Source: an uncultured Bacilli bacterium (GTDB lineage Bacteria > Bacillota_I > Bacilli_A > RF39 > UBA660). Taken from it: DNA of 53,599 nt. The stretch covers positions 1-53,599 of the forward strand of contig CANRNO010000006.1 of NCBI GenBank assembly GCA_947632065.1, in the 5' to 3' direction. Each line of letters starts with the position of its first letter. Within the stretch, counting starts at the first letter, position 1. Shown here piece after piece: positions 15,547 to 22,837 of the stretch. The position numbers and the translations under genes were made by a program. Below the pieces are notes generated by a model that ran no database searches, was not told the DNA's origin, and saw only the letters and a list, made by a program, of their open reading frames with translations.

Positions 15547-16554
15547 ATGAGAAAAAAGATAGTTAAATTTATTTTTATATTTATAGTTGGTATATGTTTT
15601 ATATTTTTATTTCTTTTATATGGTCCTTATTCTTCTTTTAGAGATTTTTTAATTACTACTAGTATGACTACTATGAATCATAGATATATTGCAAAAATGT
15701 TTTATAGTGAAAAGACTATTTATAAAGTACTTGATAAAAATAAAATAGAAGAGACAGATGAATTTACAGATAAAAATTTTTATAAGTTTGGAGAGAATAC
15801 TATAATTAAGAATTCTTATGATAAAAAGATTTTAAATAGGAAAAAAGATGATTTATATAAAATTATAAATATTAATGGTAAAGGTTATAAAGGGTTTTTA
15901 GTTGCTATATATGATCCTTCTTTAGTAACTTTGGGTGTTAGTAAATATTTAGGTAAAAAAGGAGAAAAGATTACTACTGTTTCTAAAAGAGAGAAGGCTA
16001 TTGTCGCTATTAATGCTGGAGGATTTTATGATCCTTTGTGGAAAAGTAATGGTGGATTAGTTCATGGAGCTGTTATAAAGAATGGAAAAATTATAACAGA
16101 TTATAAGAATGCTGTTAATGTTGGTGGTTTTATTGGTTTTAATGAAGATGATGAGTTAATACTTGGTAAGTTTAGTAATAGTGATGCTTTAAAACAGAAT
16201 TATAGGGATGCAATAGAGTTTGGTCCTTTTCTAATAATTAATGGTAAAAATGTTAAGATAAAAGGAAATGGTGGTTGGGGTATCGCACCACGTACTGCTA
16301 TTGGTCAAAGAAGAGATGGAATAGTTTTGTTTCTTGTTATTAATGGTAGAATTCCTTCTAGTATTGGGGCTTCTATGAAAGATTTAATTGAAATATTACA
16401 AAGTTATGGAGCAATTAATGCTGCTAATCTTGATGGTGGAAGTTCTACTGAACTTTATGTAGATAAAAAAATAGTTAATACTCCAGTAGGAGGAAGAGGT
16501 GATGGTTTAAGACTTATGCCTGTATATTGGATAGTAAAAAAAAGTAAAAATTAG
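15547..16554 (+). CDS. Phosphodiester glycosidase (NAGPA/DUF2233) family protein
   Basis: A 335-residue protein with an N-terminal membrane anchor (residues 5-30) and an extracellular NAGPA domain. Family blocks are VAINAGGFYDP, GGLVHGAVIKNGKII, IAPRTAIGQRRDGIVLFLVI, then NAANLDGGSSTELYV and PVGGRGDGLR. The family hydrolyses N-acetylglucosamine-1-phosphodiester bonds, so a role in trimming surface glycans or polysaccharide attachment is likely. TAGGAGATAAA before the ATG supports the start. Confidence 0.87.
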   Translation: MRKKIVKFIFIFIVGICFIFLFLLYGPYSSFRDFLITTSMTTMNHRYIAKMFYSEKTIYKVLDKNKIEETDEFTDKNFYKFGENTIIKNSYDKKILNRKKDDLYKIININGKGYKGFLVAIYDPSLVTLGVSKYLGKKGEKITTVSKREKAIVAINAGGFYDPLWKSNGGLVHGAVIKNGKIITDYKNAVNVGGFIGFNEDDELILGKFSNSDALKQNYRDAIEFGPFLIINGKNVKIKGNGGWGIAPRTAIGQRRDGIVLFLVINGRIPSSIGASMKDLIEILQSYGAINAANLDGGSSTELYVDKKIVNTPVGGRGDGLRLMPVYWIVKKSKN

Positions 16555-16603
16555 TAAATTTATAAAAAGTATGTTATAATTGTAAAGTGAGGGAGGTCAT
16601 TTT

Positions 16604-17200
16604 ATGGAAAAGAAGAAAAATAGTAAAAAGGAGACTAAAACAATTGAACTTAGTGTTGACACTTTAAAAAATGTTGCAATAGTTGTACTTATAGTTATTA
16701 TTATTTTTGGAGGTAGTTTTTTAGCTTCTAATAATAGTAAGGATTATAAAAAAGCAGATAAGAATTCTGCTAATACTGAAGAGTCTAGTGGAACAGATCA
16801 AACAACTGCACTTCAACAAGAGTCAGAGTCTATTAGTGAGGATGAACAAGCTGACATTGAAGAGATATCTGTTGATAAATATTTAGAAATAATGGATGAA
16901 GATGAACCTTCAGTTATTTATATTGCAAGACCAACTTGTAGTTATTGCCAAATTGAAACTCCAATTATGAAACATGTTGTATATCAAAATCCAGATGCTA
17001 GAGTATTTTATTTAAATACTGATGAATTTGAAGATGATGATCAAAGTAAATTTACTGAAAGTGATGATATGTTTAGTGAAAGTTTCGGAACACCAACTAC
17101 AATTGTTGTAAAAGGTGGAAAAGTTGTTGATTCAATTGCTGGAGCTACTTCTGGTGATAATTTAACTCAATTATTTAAAAAGAATGGTATTATTGAATAA
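16604..17200 (+). CDS. Membrane-anchored thioredoxin-fold protein
   Basis: A 198-residue protein. A cytoplasmic Lys-rich start is followed by one transmembrane helix (about residues 23-43), an acidic Ser/Gln linker and a thioredoxin-like domain. The CxxC is CSYC within IYIARPTCSYCQ, and the cis-Pro is in SFGTPTTIVV. It should face outside and act in thiol exchange, perhaps keeping extracellular Cys proteins reduced or oxidised. GAGGGAGG before the ATG is a strong ribosome site. Confidence 0.85.
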   Translation: MEKKKNSKKETKTIELSVDTLKNVAIVVLIVIIIFGGSFLASNNSKDYKKADKNSANTEESSGTDQTTALQQESESISEDEQADIEEISVDKYLEIMDEDEPSVIYIARPTCSYCQIETPIMKHVVYQNPDARVFYLNTDEFEDDDQSKFTESDDMFSESFGTPTTIVVKGGKVVDSIAGATSGDNLTQLFKKNGIIE

Positions 17201-17212
17201 TGGTAATTTATT

Positions 17213-17686
17213 ATGAATGAAGAAATAAGAAAAGAAGATTTAGAATATAAAAGTGTATATGAATTAGTTTTAGACTTTAAAAAGAAATATCCTACTACTG
17301 TTGCTTGGAGATTGAAAAAGAATTCTTTACTTGTTGAAAAATTTTTAAATCCAGGTGAAAAAGTATTATATGCTTTTGCTGCTCAAAAAAATAATAGCTT
17401 TTATGATATTTTATCAACTGCTGTTGTTGCTATTACTACAGAAAGATTAATAGTTGGTAGGAAAAGAGTTGTATTTGGATATTTTATAAATTCAATAACA
17501 CCTGATTTATTTAATGATGTAAAAGTTATTAATGGAATCTTCTGGGGAAAAATTCATATAGATACTATTAAAGAATATATTTGTCTTTCAAATATTTCTA
17601 AGAGTGCATTATCAGAAATAGAAAAAAATATTTTTACTAATATGACAAATAAAAATAAAGAAAATGTATTTAGAGTTAAGGAATAA
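17213..17686 (+). CDS. PH-domain-like protein
   Basis: A 157-residue soluble protein. The region from LNPGEKVLYAFAAQKN through AVVAITTERLIVGRK to WGKIHIDTIKEYICLSN looks like a bacterial pleckstrin-homology domain, and a C-terminal helix (ALSEIEKNIF) closes it. Bacterial PH proteins bind protein or lipid partners and no enzyme motif is present. It begins 12 bp after the thioredoxin gene, with a weak ribosome site, and ends in a terminator. Confidence 0.65.
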   Translation: MNEEIRKEDLEYKSVYELVLDFKKKYPTTVAWRLKKNSLLVEKFLNPGEKVLYAFAAQKNNSFYDILSTAVVAITTERLIVGRKRVVFGYFINSITPDLFNDVKVINGIFWGKIHIDTIKEYICLSNISKSALSEIEKNIFTNMTNKNKENVFRVKE

Positions 17687-17705
17687 ATTATTATTCCTTT
17701 TTTTC
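17678..17705 (+). terminator. Terminator after the PH-like gene
   Basis: AAGGAATAA (17678-17686, including the stop codon) pairs with TTATTCCTT (17691-17699) across ATTA, followed by a T-run. Confidence 0.88.
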
Positions 17706-17788
17706 TTGTCAAGTTTTGTTATTTTAATGCTTATTACTTCAAAAGAATTTTTATATTTGTTATAATTATTTTAAGGTAGATGATTGTA

Positions 17789-19057
17789 ATGAAGAAAGTT
17801 ATTATTTTAGTTTTTATGTTAGGTGTACTATCTTTAGTTTATCAATATGGAGTAACTTATTTTATTTCTGAGAAAGATAGTGAATATGTTATTAATACAT
17901 CTGGAATAAACTTTGTTGTTAAGGAATCATTTAAGAAAAGAACTAATAAAAATTTATATCAATTTGAAATAGAAAATAGTAATACAAAAGATGTATATAA
18001 TTATTTAATTGATAAAGATTTTAATAGTCAAAATGTATTAATAAAAGATATAAAAAGTTTTGAACAAGGTGGATTAAAGTGTATTATGCCTGTTTTTAGA
18101 GATAATAGTAATTCAGAAATTTTATGTGAAAGTGGTAATGATGTAGTTAGTTATTCTTATTTAAAACAGACTGGTAATAATGTTGTGGATAATTTTGTAG
18201 CAACCTTAAAAAATGAGGGATTTTCTAATTTATCTTGGGAGAGTGGACTTGATTTTGAACAACATGAAGATATACAAGCTGCGATTAATTTCCCTGAAGA
18301 GTTTGGTGTTGCGTTATGGGCTAAAAGTGAACTTTATTTAATTCAAAAAAATCTTTTTAAAAGTGTTAATATGTTTACTGAGGATAAAGTAGATAATTCT
18401 CTTTCTGCTTTAGCTGGTGGTTATTATGTTACTGTTAATACAGATGATGCTTATAAAATTTCAAAGTTTGATAGAATATATTTAGTAAATGCAACTACAG
18501 GACTTAAAGATTTTGTTTATGTTGAAGAAGATGAAGATGGAATTAGTAAAAATATTTATTTTGCAGGTGTTGTTGGTAATAATGTTTATATTGTAGATAA
18601 AACTACTAAAAAAGAATATGAGTTAAATGCTGTACAAAAGACTATTAAAGTTGTTGGGGATGAAAATTTGACTACTGGAAAATATTATGATGGTAAAAAG
18701 TTAGTTACTGTTGGTATAAACGATATGGTTAATCAAGATAATTATTTTAGAAATACTATTGATGTTTTAGAGTTAACTAATAAATATGGAAATGTTGAAG
18801 TTAAAGAAAGTAATAATAAATATTATTTTAGAACTGATGCAGGAGATTTTTATTATACTTTAAAAGATGATTTAGATCATCCTGTTAAATTATTTACAAT
18901 GACAGATTTTAGAGAATGGAAAGTAATAGGAGATAGTGTGTTTGGAATTAATGGAAATACTGCTTATATATATGATTTTACTTATGGATTAAAGCCACTT
19001 GTTAGAGATTCTAGACTTGCTTCTCGTAGTCATATTTTTAATGTTTTTAAGAAGTAA
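17789..19057 (+). CDS. Exported protein of unknown function
   Basis: A 422-residue protein with an N-terminal hydrophobic anchor or uncleaved signal (residues 3-22). The rest is outside the membrane and contains several blocks of the type DRIYLVNATTGLKDFVYV, NNVYIVDKTTKKEYEL and NTAYIYDFTYGLKPLV, which look like beta-propeller blades. No catalytic motif is visible. ATG 17789 fits the AAGGTAG ribosome site better than 17780. The next gene encodes a LysM protein, so a cell-surface role is plausible. I do not recognise the family. Confidence 0.65.
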   Translation: MKKVIILVFMLGVLSLVYQYGVTYFISEKDSEYVINTSGINFVVKESFKKRTNKNLYQFEIENSNTKDVYNYLIDKDFNSQNVLIKDIKSFEQGGLKCIMPVFRDNSNSEILCESGNDVVSYSYLKQTGNNVVDNFVATLKNEGFSNLSWESGLDFEQHEDIQAAINFPEEFGVALWAKSELYLIQKNLFKSVNMFTEDKVDNSLSALAGGYYVTVNTDDAYKISKFDRIYLVNATTGLKDFVYVEEDEDGISKNIYFAGVVGNNVYIVDKTTKKEYELNAVQKTIKVVGDENLTTGKYYDGKKLVTVGINDMVNQDNYFRNTIDVLELTNKYGNVEVKESNNKYYFRTDAGDFYYTLKDDLDHPVKLFTMTDFREWKVIGDSVFGINGNTAYIYDFTYGLKPLVRDSRLASRSHIFNVFKK

Positions 19058-19106
19058 TTATTCTTTTTGTTAATATTCCTTCATATATTTTTATGGAGGT
19101 TTATTT

Positions 19107-19556
19107 ATGTATGATGTATATGTTGTAAAAGAAGGAGATACTTTAGAGAGTTTATCACAAAAATTTAATATACCTATATTTGATTTAATTAATATTAATA
19201 ATTTACAAGATGCTTATGGTCTTAATGTAGGAGATAGTATAAAAATACCTACTTTATCTAGTGGTACTTTTGATTATTATACTGTTCAAAAAGGAGATAC
19301 TTTATATGGTATTGCTCAAAAGTTTAATATAAGAACAGATTATTTATTAATGTTAAATGGTATTGGTAATAATGATTATATTTATCCTAATCAACAAATA
19401 TTAGTTCCTCGTGAAGGTATAAATGTTTATTTTACTAAACCTGGAGATACAATGAAAAATATAGCTAATAAAAATGGAATAGATAGTGATAATATATTAA
19501 GATTTAATGAACAGATATATCTTCTTCCTAATCAACTTTTAGTTTTTAAAAAATAA
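19107..19556 (+). CDS. Triple LysM-domain protein
   Basis: A 149-residue protein made almost entirely of three LysM repeats: VVKEGDTLESLSQKFNIP, TVQKGDTLYGIAQKFNI and FTKPGDTMKNIANKNGI, each followed by the Asn-rich second helix and a VGDSIKIP-type strand. LysM binds N-acetylglucosamine in peptidoglycan or chitin. No signal peptide or enzyme domain is visible, so export must be nonclassical or the protein acts inside, as in some spore-coat LysM proteins. GGAGGTTTATTT precedes the ATG. Confidence 0.92.
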   Translation: MYDVYVVKEGDTLESLSQKFNIPIFDLININNLQDAYGLNVGDSIKIPTLSSGTFDYYTVQKGDTLYGIAQKFNIRTDYLLMLNGIGNNDYIYPNQQILVPREGINVYFTKPGDTMKNIANKNGIDSDNILRFNEQIYLLPNQLLVFKK

Positions 19557-19564
19557 TTTACTAA

Positions 19565-19606
19565 TAAAAAAGGAAATCTATATGTTAGATTCCCTTTATT
19601 TTTTTA
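19565..19606. terminator. Bidirectional terminator between the LysM gene and tRNA-Cys
   Basis: AAAAAAGG-AATCTA and TAGATT-CCTTT(A)TTTTT form a stem with one bulge and a TATGT loop. T-runs lie on the 3' side of both strands, so it serves both the LysM gene and the minus-strand tRNA. Confidence 0.8.
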
Positions 19607-19681
19607 TGGAGGGCCTAGTCGGATTTGAACCAACGATCAAGGAGTTGCAGTCCTTTGCCTTAGCCACTTGGCTATAGACCC
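19607..19681 (-). tRNA. tRNA-Cys (anticodon GCA)
   Basis: The minus strand starts with GGGTCTA, has the anticodon loop CTGCAAC (anticodon GCA), the T-arm loop GTTCAAATC, acceptor 3' TAGGCCC, discriminator T (U73, a cysteine identity base) and encoded CCA. Confidence 0.95.
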
Positions 19682-19764
19682 ATTTAATTAAATATATAAA
19701 TTTGTTTTACATTGGATATTTTACACTATTGAGGTAAAAATGTCAATTATATCTTTTATGATGA

Positions 19765-19792
19765 TTGTTATTATGAATAAGTTTGATATAAT
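19765..19792 (+). promoter_or_regulatory. Promoter of the small membrane protein at 19844
   Basis: TTGTTA (19765-19770), a 16-bp spacer and TATAAT (19787-19792) form a likely sigma-A promoter. Confidence 0.5.
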
Positions 19793-19843
19793 AATATAAA
19801 ATAGATAGTATTTATATATTATATGATATAGAAAGGAGAAATT

Positions 19844-20218
19844 ATGAAAAAAAGAATTGTTAAGGATGATAGTGTTAAAAAGGAAGTAATAGTAAGAAAT
19901 ATTTTTATAGGTTTGTTGGTAATTAATTTAGTTATTAACTTTTTATCATTTCCAGCTATGACTTATAATAATAGTGACTTTCATCAAATAACACAGATTT
20001 ATAGTAATATTTTAAATAGTGGAGTATTTACATTTTTCCTTTGGACAGGAAGTATTCTAACTTATGTTGTTGGATTTTACTATTTAGTATTAGTGATAGA
20101 ATCCAAAAAAGAAATATTATTAAAAACTATGATAATAATACTTGGTATTTTATATACTCCAGTTTTAATAAATATTATAATGAACTTTCTTTCAAGATTT
20201 TTTTACATTTATGGTTAA
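19844..20218 (+). CDS. Small membrane protein of unknown function
   Basis: A 124-residue protein with three hydrophobic segments (about residues 18-38, 58-84 and 90-115) and a Lys/Asp-rich start, so the N-terminus is probably cytoplasmic. No family is recognised. AAAGGAGAAATT precedes the ATG and a terminator follows, so it is a separate transcript just upstream of the peptide-sensing module; whether it belongs functionally to that module is unknown. Confidence 0.65.
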   Translation: MKKRIVKDDSVKKEVIVRNIFIGLLVINLVINFLSFPAMTYNNSDFHQITQIYSNILNSGVFTFFLWTGSILTYVVGFYYLVLVIESKKEILLKTMIIILGILYTPVLINIIMNFLSRFFYIYG

Positions 20219-20243
20219 GCAATAGATATCTATTGCTTTTTTC
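20215..20243 (+). terminator. Terminator after 20218
   Basis: AAGCAATAGATATCTATTGCTT is close to a perfect palindrome and is followed by a run of T's. It separates the membrane protein gene from the response-regulator operon. Confidence 0.8.
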
Positions 20244-20257
20244 TTACAAAATTGTAA
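20244..20257 (+). promoter_or_regulatory. BceR-type operator upstream of the response regulator
   Basis: The site TTACAAAATTGTAA is a perfect inverted repeat matching the BceR-family binding pattern TNACA-N4-TGTAA. It lies upstream of a TATAAT box (20281-20286), where an activator would bind, and the identical 14-mer recurs at 21985-21998. Confidence 0.75.
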
Positions 20258-20306
20258 GGTTAAGAGATAGTTATTAATGATATAATAATGTTAGAGAGTG
20301 ATGTTT

Positions 20307-20969
20307 ATGAAAAAAATAATGATAATAGAAGATGATGAGGTTACAAGATATGAATTAAAAGAATTATTAGAGAGTAATGGATATAAGGTTTATGTGTTAA
20401 ATGACTTTAAAGATTCATTAAGTGAAGTATTGAATAGAAAAGTGGATTTAATTCTTTTAGATATAAATATTCCTTATATTAATGGAGAAGAGTTATTACA
20501 GAAAATAAGACGTTATCTTGATGTTCCTATTATTATGGTTACTAGTAGAAATAGTGATGCAGATGAGGTTTTATCTATTACTTATGGAGCAGATGATTAT
20601 ATTACAAAACCCTATAATCCAAATATTTTACTTTTAAGAATTGGTGCGATATTAAAAAGAATAAATAATAATTCTAATATAGTAAAATATAAAGATTTAG
20701 AAATTAATATTCAAAAAGGTATTATAAAAAAAGATATAAAAGAGATTATTCTTACTAAAAATGAGATGATTATATTTAGTTATCTTTTAAATAATAGAAA
20801 TAGGATTGTTACAAGAGATGAGTTAATGACTGATTTATGGAATAATGATGAGTTTATAAATGATAATACTTTGACTGTTAATGTTAGTAGATTAAGATCT
20901 AAATTGAAAAGTATTGGTTATGATAATATTATTGATACTAGAAAAGGAATAGGGTATATATTATTATGA
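20307..20969 (+). CDS. OmpR/BceR-type response regulator
   Basis: A 220-residue two-domain regulator. The receiver domain has the acidic pocket IIEDDE, the phosphoacceptor in LILLDINIPYINGEELL, the Thr/Ser in VTSRNSDADE and the Lys in DDYITKPYNP. The C-terminal winged-helix domain contains LTKNEMIIFSYLL and NVSRLRSKLKSIG. The order of genes after it (kinase, ABC ATPase, permease, YxeA-like) matches B. subtilis yxdJKLM-yxeA and bceRSAB, which sense antimicrobial peptides. ATG 20307 has GAGAGTGATG before it. An operator sits upstream, so autoregulation is likely. Confidence 0.93.
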   Translation: MKKIMIIEDDEVTRYELKELLESNGYKVYVLNDFKDSLSEVLNRKVDLILLDINIPYINGEELLQKIRRYLDVPIIMVTSRNSDADEVLSITYGADDYITKPYNPNILLLRIGAILKRINNNSNIVKYKDLEINIQKGIIKKDIKEIILTKNEMIIFSYLLNNRNRIVTRDELMTDLWNNDEFINDNTLTVNVSRLRSKLKSIGYDNIIDTRKGIGYILL

Positions 20970-21982
20970 AATTTAGTAAATATTTTATGGATAAGATTTT
21001 TTCGTTTTTAATAATATTTTTTAATTATTTTATAATTATATTGATTTTGTTTGCTTTTAAAATAGATAAATTACTTATTGTTGTTATATCTGTTATTTTA
21101 ATTGTTACTTATATTTTAGTTTTATTACTTGATTATTATAGAAAAGTCCATTTTTATAATGATTTAGTTTCTAATATAGAAAAATTAGATAAAGCTTATT
21201 TAGTTTTAGAGATGATTAATACTCCAGATTTTTATGAGGAAAAATTAATTTATCAAGTATTATATGATATTAATAAATCTATGAATGAAAATATAAAAAG
21301 TAAAATAATACAACTTGATGATTTTAAAGAATATGTTGAAATGTGGATACATGAAGTTAAAGTACCACTTGCTAGTTTAGTTTTACAATTAAATAATAAT
21401 GATACTTCTTCTAATAAAACTAAAAAGACTTTAAAAAGATTAGAAGATTATGTTGATCAAGTTTTATATTATGTTAGAAGTGAAAATGCAGAAGAAGATT
21501 ATTATATAAAAGAAGTAGATTTATCTAAAGTAATAAAGAGTGTTGGTCTTAAAAATATGGATGATTTACTTGATAGAAAGATTAATTATAACGTTTCAAA
21601 TGTTAATTATAAAGTTTATACTGATTCTAAATGGTTAGAGTTTATTTTAAATCAAATTATAAATAATAGTATTAAATATAAAAAGAATAGTAATAATGAT
21701 TATATTAATATTTATGTAGATGATTATAATGAAAAATTAGTTTTAGTTATTGAAGATAACGGTATAGGTATTCCTAGTTATGATATAAAACAAGTTTTTA
21801 ATAAAACTTTTACTGGAAGTAATGGAAGAGATAAAAATACTTCTACTGGTATGGGACTTTATATTGCTAAGAATTTATGTAAAAAACTTGGACATTTAAT
21901 AGATATAGAATCTATAGAAGGAGAATATACAAAGGTTTATATTACTTTTTCTAAGAATAAATATTATGATGTATTAAAATAA
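20966..21982 (+). CDS. BceS-type intramembrane-sensing histidine kinase
   Basis: A 338-residue kinase with two adjacent N-terminal transmembrane helices (about residues 10-55) and almost no extracellular loop, the mark of kinases that read flux through an ABC transporter. The H-box is EMWIHEVKVPLASL, the N-box is ILNQIINNSIKY, and G-boxes are EDNGIGIP and STGMGLYIA. It overlaps the regulator gene (ATGA), so both are translated together. Likely partners are the ABC genes downstream. Confidence 0.93.
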   Translation: MKFSKYFMDKIFSFLIIFFNYFIIILILFAFKIDKLLIVVISVILIVTYILVLLLDYYRKVHFYNDLVSNIEKLDKAYLVLEMINTPDFYEEKLIYQVLYDINKSMNENIKSKIIQLDDFKEYVEMWIHEVKVPLASLVLQLNNNDTSSNKTKKTLKRLEDYVDQVLYYVRSENAEEDYYIKEVDLSKVIKSVGLKNMDDLLDRKINYNVSNVNYKVYTDSKWLEFILNQIINNSIKYKKNSNNDYINIYVDDYNEKLVLVIEDNGIGIPSYDIKQVFNKTFTGSNGRDKNTSTGMGLYIAKNLCKKLGHLIDIESIEGEYTKVYITFSKNKYYDVLK

Positions 21983-21984
21983 TA

Positions 21985-21998
21985 TTACAAAATTGTAA
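21985..21998 (+). promoter_or_regulatory. BceR-type operator upstream of the ABC transporter genes
   Basis: TTACAAAATTGTAA, identical to the site at 20244-20257, lies right after the kinase gene and 72 bp before the ABC ATPase start. A further half-like TGTAA follows at 22005-22009. The transporter genes are probably induced from here when the kinase detects a peptide. Confidence 0.78.
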
Positions 21999-22069
21999 TG
22001 ATCTGTAATATTAGATGAGCGACAAAATTATTATTTTTCTTTATTATGGTTTTAGAAAGGAGAAATTTT

Positions 22070-22837
22070 ATGGAAAATGTTTTAAAAGTTGAAAGAATTG
22101 AAAAATATTATGGTAGTCGTTCATCTCTTACTAAGGCAATTGATAATTTATCTTTTGAAGTAGAAAAGGGAGAGTTTGTTGCGATTATGGGAGCATCAGG
22201 ATCAGGCAAAACTACTCTTTTAAATTGTATTTCGACAATTGATAGAGTAACTAGTGGACATATATTTGTTGATGGAATTGATGTTACTAAATTAAAGGGT
22301 AATAATCTTAATAAGTTTAGAAGAGAAGAGTTAGGATTTATATTTCAAGATTTTAATTTACTTGATACTTTAACAGCATATGAAAATATTGCACTTGCTT
22401 TATCTATTCAAAATGTTTCTGTAAGTGAAATTGACAGAAGAATAAAAAAAGTAGCAGTTGATTTGGATATTAAAAATATTTTAAGTAAGTATCCTTATCA
22501 AATTAGTGGAGGACAAAAACAAAGAGTGGCAAGTGCTAGGGCAATTATTACTAATCCAAAATTAGTTTTAGCAGATGAACCTACTGGAGCACTTGATTCT
22601 AAATCTGCGAGAATGTTACTTGAGAGATTTGAGTTTTTAAATAAAGAATTAGATACAACTATTTTAATGGTAACACATGATGCTTTTACAGCTTCTTATG
22701 CTAGTAAAGTTATTTTTATCAAAGATGGTAAGATTTTTAAAGAGATTCATAAAGGAGATAGTTCTCGAAAAAATTTTTTTGATAAAATTATTGATGTAGT
22801 TACACTTCTTGGTGGAGATTTAAATGATGCTTTGTAG
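22070..22837 (+). CDS. BceA-type ABC transporter ATP-binding protein
   Basis: A 255-residue ATPase. Walker A is GASGSGKTT, the Q-loop is FIFQDFNLLD, the signature is ISGGQKQRVASARAI, Walker B is LVLADEPTGALD and the H-loop is MVTHD. It belongs to the MacB/LolD-like branch that works with FtsX-type permeases by mechanotransmission. ATG 22070 has GAAAGGAGAAATTTT before it; the upstream ATG 22046 does not. It overlaps the permease gene by 14 bp. Confidence 0.95.
   Translation: MENVLKVERIEKYYGSRSSLTKAIDNLSFEVEKGEFVAIMGASGSGKTTLLNCISTIDRVTSGHIFVDGIDVTKLKGNNLNKFRREELGFIFQDFNLLDTLTAYENIALALSIQNVSVSEIDRRIKKVAVDLDIKNILSKYPYQISGGQKQRVASARAIITNPKLVLADEPTGALDSKSARMLLERFEFLNKELDTTILMVTHDAFTASYASKVIFIKDGKIFKEIHKGDSSRKNFFDKIIDVVTLLGGDLNDAL

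Noticed and set aside
20041-20277. Small gene overlapping the 19844 membrane protein
   Set aside because: It runs through a terminator palindrome and the operator site, so it is a frame shadow.
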